From NCBI GenBank assembly GCA_036872755.1, contig JAVHNS010000002.1, positions 1,736,001 through 1,800,000 of the forward strand: a DNA stretch of 64,000 nucleotides. The letters run 5' to 3'. Below the pieces are notes generated by a model, which saw only the letters and a list, made by a program, of their open reading frames with translations, was not told the origin of the DNA and searched no databases. The DNA is from Orbilia blumenaviensis. Taxonomy: Eukaryota > Ascomycota > Orbiliomycetes > Orbiliales > Orbiliaceae. The position numbers were made by a program, and so were the translations under genes. Below, in pieces: positions 48,590-58,730 of this stretch (position 1 is the first letter of the stretch; every line of letters starts with the position of its first letter).

Positions 48590-49419
48590 ATGGCATCCCG
48601 GCCCACTGCAAAGCAGCGCCAGGAGCTTAAGCTCAAAGCCAACTACCTGGTCGCCTATAACACCCTGTCCTCCGCGCTATGGGCTGTCGTTTTGGTTCGC
48701 ACGATTCTGATCAATATCCGTCAGGGTCCTGAGAAGGTTTATGAAGGCGTCGGGGAGTATACGAAATGGACGCAGACGTTGGCGACGATGGAGATCGTGC
48801 ATGCGCTTGCTGGTAGGTTTTGCTTTTCTTTCTTCCTCTTCTCTTTAGTTTTAAGTGGTGTTTTGTGATATTGCTAGGTATATTATATATCTATATTACA
48901 TTACACATTTAAGACAGCTAAAAAGAAAGCTTTAAAAAAAAAAGGATGCATGATGCTAAACTATGATATCAAAAAAATAATATAGGCATAGTCCGCACCC
49001 CTCTAGTCACCACCGTCGTCCAAGTCGCCTCCCGTCTAAACCTCGTCTGGCCCATCCTCCACCTCTGCCCCGAATCCATGCGTACCTCCCCAGCATACTC
49101 CACCATGCTCCTCGCCTGGTCCGTCACCGAAGTCATCCGATACACATACTACGCCCGAAACCTCCAAGGTGAACCACCAGCCTGGCTTACCACTCTAAGG
49201 TATAATACTTTTTTCGTATTGTACCCCGTGGGGATATTAAGTGAGGCTTGGGAGATCTATGGAAGCCTTGGGGAGTTAGATGGGGTCAGTGGGATCGTTG
49301 CGCTGGTTGAGAAGGTTGTGCTCTACGGGAGTTATGTGCCTGGTGCGTATGTTATGTATACGCATATGATGCACCAGAGGAGGAAGATGATGAGAGGGAA
49401 GAAACCGATGAGGAATTAG
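48590..49419 (+). CDS. phs1: Very-long-chain (3R)-3-hydroxyacyl-CoA dehydratase (Phs1)
   Basis: Third step of the ER fatty-acid elongation cycle: dehydrates 3-hydroxyacyl-CoA to trans-2-enoyl-CoA, supplying very-long-chain acyl groups for ceramides. Exons 48590-48812 and 48986-49419 (intron GTAGGT...TAG) encode 218 residues with six hydrophobic segments. Conserved blocks: KANYLVAYNTLSSALWAVVL, QTLATMEIVHALAGIVRTPL, VTTVVQVASRLNLVWPI, LAWSVTEVIRYTYYA and FVLYPVGILSEAWEIY. The catalytic Tyr and Glu of the family are Tyr154 and Glu161 here, seven residues apart as in yeast Phs1. The C-terminus is short and basic (RRKMMRGKKPMRN). The start sits in a good context (AAGCCATGG). Confidence 0.96.
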
Positions 49420-49617
49420 AAAAAAAAGAGTCTTTCGTTACTTCTCTTGGGAGGATGGTGAGGTGATCGAGGTGTATGTTTGGGTGAAGAGGTAATGAAA
49501 AGATGGACGTTCCTCTTTTTTTCTTCCCGCTTCTCTTCTTCCTATTGTTATTAATATAAGGGAATCTTTTTTTTTCTTTTTTGTGGGTTCTTTTTTTTCT
49601 TTTCTTTTCTTTTCCTT

Positions 49618-50887
49618 TTAGAGGGTTTTCATGACTTCGGCGACGGCCTTAGCTGCGAAAGCTTGTTTTTGGTCGGCGGGTAGTTCTGCGACCATATCTA
49701 ATGCAGGACACCGCGGTTTGTCAGTAAGCTGGACTCTTCGGAACGGGTGTATCATAAATGGGTTTTTTTTTATTAGAGAGAAAGGAAGAAAAAAGAATAA
49801 TAGACATTTCCTTTTTCCCCTAGGAGAGGGGAGAGGGTTTTCAAGATCAGTAATACCTCTGACAGTCTGTAACCTCTGCATCGCAGCTTCTAGGTTTTCA
49901 ACTTGTATCTCTTCATCGTCATCGTCATCGTCGCCTTCTTCTTCGCCCATTTCTCCCAAGATAGCTTGGTGAAGTCCGAACATTTCCTGTTCCATTTCAT
50001 TGGCTTCGAGTTTTAACCCGTTCCTGACGTTTCCATCTTGGTCGACCGGGTCTTCTCCTGCCAGTTCATCGAGTTCGTCATCGTCTAGATCGTCGAGTCC
50101 GAGCGATAGCGGGGCGTTCCAGTCGTTTGCTTCCAGTGCTTCTTTCAATCTTTCCATACCCATGGGTTCTTTCCCCCTCCAAATTCAGAGAATCAATCCA
50201 TCATCAGTATTCCTTATCTCTTTCTCTCGCTCTCATAACACCCCCAAGTAGAAAAAATAAGAAGCAGAAGAGAGAGAGAAAACAATACCCACCTCCATAA
50301 TCATTCCTCCCCTTCGCCTCAAAATCCACAAACTCAAACCCAAACTCCATCGTCAGATCCTCCCACTCATCCACCGACCTCTCGATCTGAGGCTGCATGC
50401 TATGCGGCATCGTGATCGCTAAACACACCCCGTCCCAACTGTACCCGCAAGCCTTAACCAGCTTCTGCACACCTTTCAAATCCTCCTTTACGACATCATC
50501 GAGTTCAGTATCTGTCGTGGGACGTTTGAAACAGTAGATTATAGCGCCGAGGACCTGGCGTACTTCTTTGGCTTCAGGTGAGGTGTAGGCGGTTGACCAT
50601 TCTGTAGGGGAGTGGATTTCGTCGACCCAGATGGGGATCGTGGAGGTGTAGTATTGGGTTTTGAGGGTGAGGGTGTGGGTTAGCCCTGCGTGCGATTCTG
50701 GGGATTGCTGCGTGGGGAGGGAGCCGGTGAGGGCTATTGGGATTCAAAAAAAACAATGTAGGTTGTTAGTTAACTAAAATCTTATAATTCATGGGGGAAG
50801 GGGAAAAATGAAATCGCGCGGACCTTCGAGGAATTGGAGTATTTCCGAGTCTTTCCTGCCGACGAGGAGGATTCGTCGTTCGGGCAT
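49618..50887 (-). CDS. irc6: Irc6/AAGAB-like adaptin-binding protein
   Basis: Orthologue of yeast Irc6 and animal p34/AAGAB, a Rab-like-fold factor that binds clathrin adaptor subunits and assists AP-1/AP-2 assembly. Four exons: 50887-50824, 50733-50293, 50168-49857, 49697-49618 (298 residues). It begins MPERRILLVGRKDSEILQFL, a strand plus P-loop-like turn. Further blocks are YYTSTIPIWVDEIHSPTEWS, EVRQVLGAIIYCFKRPT and ACGYSWDGVCLAITMP. A very acidic region (DDLDDDELDEL; EEEGDDDDDDEE) precedes a C-terminal helix ending FAAKAVAEVMKTL, where AAGAB has its adaptin/dimer helix. Intron 1 uses an unusual GTCCGC donor, intron 2 GTGGGT; both are needed to keep the frame. It converges with PHS1, about 200 bases between stops. 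Confidence 0.88.
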
Positions 50888-51405
50888 TGTGTGCGTGGTT
50901 GCAATGGCGGGGTTTTTGTAAAGGAATGATAGCTTGCTTTGCTTTGCTTGCTTGTCCGGGGACAGCGCGAAGGAGAGGAAGCGAACGTTTTAGCTGGTTG
51001 TCGGATATGCACAAGGGAAAGCTTAAGCTCCACCACTTTTTTTTATCACCGATCAGTTTACTACTTGGCAGGGACGGATAATTCAAGTATTTGATGTCTA
51101 GGTGGATTCGAATGCTTTGATGATAATGATAAAATGCATGCAACTATTTCGATATCTCTCTCTCTTCGTATCTAAAGTACACACACACCTCCGACGTATG
51201 ATCCCAAAGCAACAAATACCCTTTGATTCTTTCCACTAGCTTCAGTGTTTTCATTTTTTTGCCTTATCTAAAATATAACACCGATCTTTATACATGACTT
51301 TTTTGTTTTTTCAAATTCGTTCATGCTCATGATCGATGAGGAGTTTCTTTGCCGTTCTGAATAGAGGACCGATGCGAAAGAGAAAAAAAAGCTCAGAACT
51401 TTTTT
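50888..51405. promoter_or_regulatory. IRC6 promoter and SMD3 3' flank
   Basis: Contains the IRC6 promoter on its left and the SMD3 3' UTR on its right, both genes being on the minus strand. A short ACACACAC run lies at 51180-51188. I see no other feature. Confidence 0.5.
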
Positions 51406-52152
51406 TTAGTTTCCACCGCCACCACCACCACCTCCACCTCCCCGTCTCTGCTGCGTCTTTGCCCTGTTGACCGTAGCCCTTCCTCTCGCCATACCGACAC
51501 CACGGCCACGGACTGCTCTCGATCGGAACATCGGTGCGTTTCTATCATAATTTTTTTCACGTCAGCAAAAAATGAAATTCGAACCCAGACAAGCTTCCCA
51601 CCCCCAAGAAAAATTCTCGTAGGGTTGAAGAATGGTATATATATATATATATAAGAGAATGATCCGCACCTTAACATATCAGGCACGATAAAAAACCGTA
51701 CGTGCGATCCACGGATGTAGACCTGATCCAAATGCGATACACGACCGTCACGGGCGGTGACAGTGATGTCTTTTAACTGAACGTTCATGTTGTCTTCGGC
51801 TATATCCCACAATCGTGTTAGCAAAAATCCCATTTTTTCGTCCCCCTTTTTGAGGTATTCATTGGTAGTAGTATAAGGGTGGACCAGCGGATTTGGAGGG
51901 GAGGTGGATAAAGGTGGTGGAAAAAGCGTACCTTCGAGCAGCTTCCCTCTGTAGACTTGGCCGGACGTGAGTTCGAGGGTGACGACGTGGCCCTGTGTAT
52001 TGATGATCCTCTGTCAGCTTTTCGCTTTTTTCTTTTTGTTCATGCTACTGCTAGGTCTGGTGGTGATGGTGTAGTGATGATTGATGTAGGAGTAGGTAGT
52101 GACTAACCTGCGACTCGCCCAGCAGCTTCAGTGGGATACCGATGGAACCCAT
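51406..52152 (-). CDS. smd3: Small nuclear ribonucleoprotein Sm-D3
   Basis: Core Sm protein of the U1, U2, U4 and U5 snRNP heptameric ring. Four exons: 52152-52108, 51992-51932, 51799-51670, 51541-51406 (123 residues). It starts [20 protein letters not shown]; the Sm1 motif includes [20 protein letters not shown] and the Sm2 motif [20 protein letters not shown], both diagnostic for D3. The tail is Arg-Gly rich ([13 protein letters not shown]) and ends in a ten-residue glycine run, GGGGGGGGGGN, longer than the RG tail alone. Donors are GTTAGT, GTACGC and GTGCGG. It lies head-to-tail upstream of IRC6. Confidence 0.96.
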
Positions 52153-52619
52153 TGTGTCGGAGGGAAGTCAGATAGCGATGCTCGAGTGATTGAAAATACG
52201 AGACGTCTACTACTAGCTGCGATAAGGTGAAGTGCGGTGATGTGAGGTGGTGGTCTCGTGTTCGCGGTTTTTTTCTTGGGGTCGAAAAGCTAGTGGTGAG
52301 CGAGTGAGGTGGAAGTTAACGCGCGATGGGTTTGGGATTCTTTGGGCCAAGCGAGACAGCTTTGTGGCTGGCCAATCGCCCATATAAAGCACCCATGCAA
52401 TATAACCTATAACCAAATGCTTTCCAGCATTCGAATGTAGTAATGTTACCCCAAACTGTCCTTCGATATTTATTCAAGATCGTGATCGCGAGGATGTATT
52501 TTTTCTTTTCTTCTCTTTTTTCTCTCCTGGTTATCTAGAAGAACTATTTTGTGTATTTCCATTGTATTAATGTATTTCATAAAAAAAAGAAAGAAAAAAG
52601 ACATCTCTAACTACCCTCT
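52153..52619. promoter_or_regulatory. SMD3 upstream region
   Basis: Holds the SMD3 promoter. Nothing else is recognisable; an AT-rich stretch with an A-rich run at 52580-52598 leads into the F-box-like relic. Confidence 0.5.
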
Positions 52620-53960
52620 TCGAAGCGCGAAGTGGCCGAACTCCTCCTTGCAATCATAGACCACCTCGACCTTCAAACCTGTAAAAACCTCTACTCTACT
52701 CAATCTCCCACCTAAAGCTACGGGCTACCTTCGAGTTCCACTTCCTCCACCATGGCCCTCTAAGAAAAATAACAGAAAGTCAAAACGGCCTTGAAGGACT
52801 CATGGAAACGCGCGTAGTGCTGACGCTGCTCCAGAGTTCGGACTCAAACATACTCGAAAAATTGAAATTCAGAATGGAGATACTCGAAATGAATATAATG
52901 GGCGGGTGGGTCATATTTGAGGCGGGGTGCTTGCGAGCGGCCAGCTCCAGCCTAACTTAGTAAAGATATATAGATGTGTGTGCCGTGAAGATAGTATAGT
53001 AAACCTTCCAGCCCCATTCCCGAAGAACGGCCCCTCAAAAGCATAGATAGTAGCTAGTGGATAGATCTAATAAATAAATAATAGTAAAAAAGAAGTGGGA
53101 ATTTTTAAAAAAAAAAAAAAAAAACACTCTTGACTAACTCTTGATTCTCAGATATCAGCGAGGACCCAAATTAAAGCTTCCAAGGTCTGAGGACCTATGC
53201 AGAATAAAAAATCACTAAAGAATTACTCCATAGAAGCGGAATTCAGAGATCATCCAAAAGTTTCCCACGTCCATCTACCTCGAACAAGCCACCAGCCCAA
53301 CCCTGTACTTTGACGGCGATGAACGATACTCAGGCCGCACGTTCTCATGGTCCGCTGACACATTCATGTTCATGAAGATGGTAACGATCCTCACCGGATC
53401 TCTTAACCTGAAGAGCTCAGGCGTATCGTTCAAACAACCGTAAAGATCAAAACCACCGGCCGTTCTTTGATCCCAGCCACAATCCTCCTGACTAGAGCGG
53501 CTACGAGAACGCGTTCACGAACCTACAAAAACCTACACAGTCTAACTACCTCTTCCACCCATCATTATTCATCATGCCCACCGGAAAACGTTAAATTCCT
53601 GATTTTAAAGAGTCTAGATGACCGTCTGTTAGTAGCTGAAGCTAGCTGCCTGTCTATTGAAATCGGTTGAGCATCTAACGGTCTTGCCAAAAGATCAATC
53701 TGATTTTGCCCGGTCGATTTAAATAATTCGGAAACGAGGAGCATTCGGGGTGGATGATGTTGCTATGCGTAATTTGAAACGCTTTACTGTCTGTAAGGGA
53801 TGGGAGACTGTCACGCCAGGAGGGGTTTGTGGAGGCTTGTTCTGCGCCGAAATAAGGGAGCTGCGATGGATGAATTGGAAAAACGACTTGGATAGGACTT
53901 CGTCATATACCCAACTATCTATATGAATGGGATGAAATACGGGGGCCTGTAGACCTGGAG
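52620..53960 (+). pseudogene. Decayed F-box-like gene
   Basis: Translating the plus strand by hand gives an F-box-like start, EVAELLLAIIDHLDLQTCKN at 52629-52688, close to the LPxELLxxIxxxL consensus. A nearby frame gives HLKLRATFEFHFLHHGPL then a stop. Further on are RKITESQNGLEGLMETRVVL and, around 53260-53440, an open frame with ATSPTLYFDGDERYSG and SADTFMFMKMVTILTG ending in a stop. A last piece, PPENVKFLILKSLDDRLLVA, lies near 53580-53640. The pieces are separated by stops and frame changes, and no intron pattern reconnects them. I read this as a degraded copy of a fungal F-box gene; the family call rests mainly on the first 20 residues. Confidence 0.5.
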
Positions 53961-54599
53961 TCACGTATTCAACGACTTTATATCACCGGATCGTTCGGAT
54001 TTGTAGTGTTCGGAGCTTCATATATTGTTCAGACCTTGGAGCTTCCCTAAATAGCTTGGGGATTTCTATCATTTTCTTAATCACTATCATTACTTTGTAG
54101 GATTTAAATCTTTTAATATAGGGGCAGATAAAAAATAATAACAAAACGTACGAAATCGACAATCTAAAAATAATCGTTCTATCCCATTCGAAATCGACCA
54201 AATCTGCCGTGCAAAGCTATATACTTATAACTTAGTCTCGGTCCCAGACGCTGTTGACCACAACTGTGCTTATAACTATAAATAATCCAACAAAAGCCGC
54301 CCACCAAATCCGCGTTGTCAAGCCCCCCCTGCCAGCCAATCACAGCCAAGAGGTTGATTCATCGCCCTGTGATTCACCAAAGCTACTTATACTATAGCAC
54401 AGCTCCATCCCATCCCACCTTTTAACTTAAAACCCATCCCACTTTTTTTTTTCCTATCCCACCAAAAACCCAGCTTCCCATCTACTCCAACAACCGGCCC
54501 ATCGCCATCAAATCTACTATTTTCAATCTAACATAAAAAAGAGAGAATACAGCTTCAAACAACATTCACTTTTTTGGTTTACAACTTTTAAAAAAAACC
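53961..54599. promoter_or_regulatory. CTU2 promoter/leader
   Basis: AT-rich sequence between the F-box relic and CTU2. The last 150 bases are A/C/T-rich with a T run at 54445-54453 and no ATG, typical of a fungal leader. No gene is seen. Confidence 0.5.
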
Positions 54600-56296
54600 A
54601 TGGAGTTCGAAGTCACCATGGCGGACATCGCCCGCCTGCCCAGAGCAGCCGCACAAAACCTCTGCAAACGCTGCAAACTCAATCCACCAGAGATAACAAT
54701 GCGGCATGAAGCTCTCTGCCGGTAATCTAACCCTCAAACCCTTGATCTCTCATATAGATATATATATATATATATATATAAACACTCTACAAAGCGACAG
54801 ACCTTTTTTCTAATAATAGTAAACAACAGCGACTGTTTCATAATCTACATCCGCACAAAATTCACCCGCCACATGGAACCCTACCGCGTCAAAAAACACT
54901 CCCAAACCACCAAAAAACTACTATTAGCAACATCACTAGGCGTCTCCTCGACAGCTTTACTCGATATCCTACACTGGCATCGCGCGCTACAGGTCGAAAG
55001 GGCACGACGGTCAGAATATGATGTTTACGTGGTACATATCGACCAAACTGCTGTCCTGGGAGGGGATAGTGAGGTTGAAGACCAGTGTCTGGAAAGACTG
55101 AGGGGGAAGTATACGCAGTTTGAATTTTGCAAGGTGCCGTTGGAGGAGATATACAACCTGTCGGGAAGCCTGGCTGTAGAAGAGATGGTAGCTTCGACCG
55201 GTGGGATAACACTGGATTCTACCTCAACATCTACGACATCTAGTTCTTCTGCCGCAACGTCAACATCACTAACAAAACTCCGATCCCTCCTGGCCTCGCT
55301 CAACTCCCGCGCCTCACAGATGGACCTGATAAATATACTCCGTACCAGGCTGATAATTGAAATCGCAAAGCAAAGGTCTTGCGAGGCTATATTCTTTGCG
55401 GATTCGATGACGAAGATGGCGGCTATGGTGCTAGCGGAGGTCACGAAAGGCCGTGGGCATGCTTTGCCGTGGCTGATATCAGATGGTCCAACACCATATG
55501 GTACGCCACTCTCTCCTTGTTCTTCTTTTTTGTCCTCTATTTTCTTTTTTTTCCTTTTCTTAGTTATATGGGAGGTTCTTGAATACATCAGGATTGATTA
55601 TCTTGGTCAACCCAGAGATATATATCCCAATGAATCCAAGAACAGCATATACATACCACCAAGCATTAAAACCAACCATCTCAACCACAAACCAAACCCA
55701 CGCCAAATAACAATCAAATAATAATAAAAAAAAAATAAAAAGGCACACAAACCCTCGTCCGCCCCTTCCGCGAACTTTCAAAATCCGAAATCACATCCTT
55801 CATAACTTTCTCCTCCCTCTGGGAGTACACAACAACAACCCTCGAAGCCACCAAGAATCCTCCAAAACCCCCCCTCAAGGCGAAAAACCAAACAATAGAC
55901 GAAGTTATGGAGAAGTTCTTTGATGATTTCGCGAATACGCATCTATCGACTAATGTGGTCAAGACGGCGGCCAAGTTGGAGTTTGCGGATGATAGGGATA
56001 GGGTTTTTAGGTTGGGGCTTTGTGAGATTTGTGGGTTGCCGATGGATGAGGATCCTAGGGTTAGGAAGCTTAAGAATGTTAAGGTTGAAGGGGAGGTAGT
56101 GGTGGGTGAGGCGGGTAGTAGTAATGGTGGTAGCGGTAGTAGTAATGGCGGCAGTGGTGTGAATGATGCGGATGCGAGGATATACTGCCTTGAGCCGCCA
56201 GTAGGCGAAGAGGGCTTGAAGCAGAGACGGTGCTATGGCTGTAGACGGTCGACACTCGGCGCTGGTAGGATAGATTGGCCAGTGAATAACAGATAA
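54600..56296 (+). CDS. ctu2: Cytoplasmic tRNA 2-thiolation protein 2 (Ctu2/Ncs2)
   Basis: Partner of Ctu1/Ncs6 in 2-thiolation of wobble U34 in tRNA-Lys, -Glu and -Gln, using sulfur from Urm1. Exons 54600-54721, 54830-55500, 55743-56296 (448 residues). The N-terminal Cys cluster is LCKRCKLNPPEITMRHEALC followed by RDCF. A PP-loop-like ATPase fold follows (LLLATSLGVSSTALLDIL, VYVVHIDQTAVLG). Then come EAIFFADSMTKMAAMVLAEV and LPWLISDGPTPYGTQTLVRP, a strong family block created by the last splice. The C-terminus carries CEICGLPMDED and CYGCRR. Two Ser/Thr/Gly-rich low-complexity inserts (after GITLD and after VGEAG) are local additions. The last intron (242 bases) ends in AAG without a pyrimidine tract. 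Confidence 0.93.
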
Positions 56297-56599
56297 CGAA
56301 TAACAAATGATCGAAAGAAAAAAAAAATGAAAAACAAAAAAAGAATAAAATAAAACCGAGTCTATGAAGCAGACCGCTTGATTCCATGACATTATTACAT
56401 TGTTCGCAATTAGACGCTGTTTTAAAAAAATGACGCTTGTAATGCATATATAATTCAAGACATGAAACGACAGACATTATAATTTAAACAAGTGCCACAT
56501 TAACCCCCAACAAGGATTTAGAGTATATACTCAAGTACCTAGCCCAAGCCATAGTAGAAAGGAAAGGAAAGGAAAGGAAGGGGAAAGGGGGATATGTAA
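56297..56599. other. Short convergent spacer CTU2 / CorA gene
   Basis: About 300 bases between two stops. It is A-rich on the left and carries AAGG(A) pentanucleotide repeats (GGAAAGGAAAGGAAAGGAAG) near 56559-56582. No gene is seen. Confidence 0.6.
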
Positions 56600-58730
56600 T
56601 CATGGCTCGATCGTAATGGTCCCGCCCCCCTCATCAAACGCCATATCCCTCGCCCGACTCCCAGAAGGCAAGGGATGTTCTTCAAGTATTGTCATATCCC
56701 CATTCGCCTGCCTGGACGGCCTCCTCTCATCGACACTCTTGGGGCCAAAAGTAAGGCGTCTTGCGGCGTTGAGTTTTATTTTTGGAAGGTTCTTCCGTTC
56801 TTGTCTCTCCCGTAGTCTTCGCACTTTACTAATTTGGCGACGGCGGAAGAGTTTGGTGATTTGACGGATGAGTGGGCCGTTTCTGGTGTTTGTGTGTTAG
56901 TGTTCATTCCAGTAGCCCTTTTGGTTCACGGGGGTTTCTTACAAGAGTGCGAGCATGGTGGTTAGACCGATAGGCACAGCGAGGAACCAGAAGAAACTAA
57001 AGAATACCAGCCGCATTAGAAATAATCTTTGATATATTATATTGTATCCGTTGGGATAGTACTTACGCATCTGATCGTTTTATACCACTGAATTCCTCAA
57101 AATTCATACCAAAATATCCCTTTAAAGCCAAAATTTAGACAAACATCACGCCACGCATATTCCAACGGGATGAAAAAATAACTTACAGTCAAGAAAGTGA
57201 GCGGTAAGAAGAATATCGTAACAACAGTCAACTGTCGCATATTCTCGTTCTGCAAATTTCCCACCGTATTGAATATATAATCTCTACAAACCTACGTTAG
57301 CACCCTTGGGTCAATGAAATATAGGGGTATTGCTATAACACGACATACGTAAGATTATCCGCCGACCTCTTCATTGTCTCGACGGTCTCTAACAAGACAA
57401 TAGTATGATCCTGCACGTCCCCAAGGTACGTATGCGTGATAGGCGATATCCCAACGGATGTCAACTGACTAATCGTATTGCTTCCCTTCCTTGTAACGTC
57501 TCTCTTATGGTCTCGGAGGGCATTGATGATACCAGTCAGTGGCTGAATCGTCGTTTTAAGGAGCGCTAGTTCGCTTGTTAGGATATAAAGTCTCTGCGTG
57601 TCGTGTAGAGAAGTGTCCGTCAGAACGCTCAATTCCAGTTCTCCGATTGTGTCCTGATAGGCATGGATTACTGGGAAACACAGGTCGACGATCGCGTCTA
57701 TAATGGCCTGAACGACCATACTACCGTCGCAGGAACTGCGTAGCAGGGTATTGGTGGACGACAGACGAGCCATGATTGGCGGTTCGATGTCGTCGGCAGA
57801 TCTTTCGAAGAAACTGATGACAGTATTATCGTCGCATAAGAAAATAGAGCACTGTTCAACAGCCACAGCGTAGTCCTTCTGCGCAAGACTGGAATTGCGC
57901 TCCATGAACAATATTCGTTCGTAGCTCGGACCCCCATGGTACCTCTGAAGCGTCTGGATAGTCCTGCTATCCGTTCCTTCGGTATGGCCCCATACTTCGG
58001 GGATAGACTCGTCTTCGCTGTCCACGGCGTCTGGAACGTCGAAAACGTTTTGGTACCAGCTACGTTGCTTCTTCTTTCCGTAGTCATGCCCTGAGGTGTC
58101 AAGATGCACGAGCTTCTGCAGCGTCATGATGATGAGGGCGTGGTCGGCGTACCAATCGGTCTTTGTGCGAGAGTGCGTATTCATGATATCTTCGATCGCC
58201 AGCCGGTGTAAAGCTTTATACTGACCAAGGCATTTAATAACGTCCCAAGATAAGCCATTGACATTGATCCATCTGACAGTAGCCCACTTGGGTCTCGGGC
58301 GGGCCAGAAACTCGGGTAGAGTCTCATTGATCAACTCAGTAGTCATCATATCCTCCATACCATAATCCACCAAAGTGATCTCACACCGAGCGTACAGCTC
58401 AAGATCGATTTCCTGCGTAGCGGAAATACCAGGTTCGGCGCCAATTATCTTTGTTGGATTCTGATAGTTCCGCGAAGCTGTCATGCGTTTACCACGGCGG
58501 CGGAAGGCGTTTCGGCGGTCCGAGCCTGTTGACGCCGTATCGGTATCGTCTTCGCCGGGTATGACGGGACTCCTGCCGTTGTCTATGGAAATACGGACTT
58601 CGCCAGGTCCGGCAGGGCGCTGGCGAATGCTACGGCCTTCGGCGGTGCTCACGCGACTGATGGGACTCGTTGGGTCCTCATCGATGGAGCGGGTGGCGGC
58701 CTTATGGTGATATCTGCCGGAGCCAGTCAT
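56600..58730 (-). CDS. CorA-type divalent metal (Mg2+) transporter
   Basis: Pentameric CorA channel family, importing Mg2+ or related cations across a cell or organelle membrane. Five exons: 58730-57349, 57283-57187, 57119-57067, 56996-56943, 56882-56600 (622 residues). The N-terminal ~130 residues are Arg/Ser-rich and disordered. The cytoplasmic domain includes [40 protein letters not shown] and the long stalk helix ending [22 protein letters not shown]1 is [20 protein letters not shown], with the diagnostic GMN selectivity motif split across exons 2/3; TM2 is [19 protein letters not shown] basic C-terminal tail follows ([17 protein letters not shown]) with a long extension. All joins are in frame. 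It resembles the fungal cell-surface CorA group rather than mitochondrial Mrs2, but the substrate is not proven. Confidence 0.94.
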
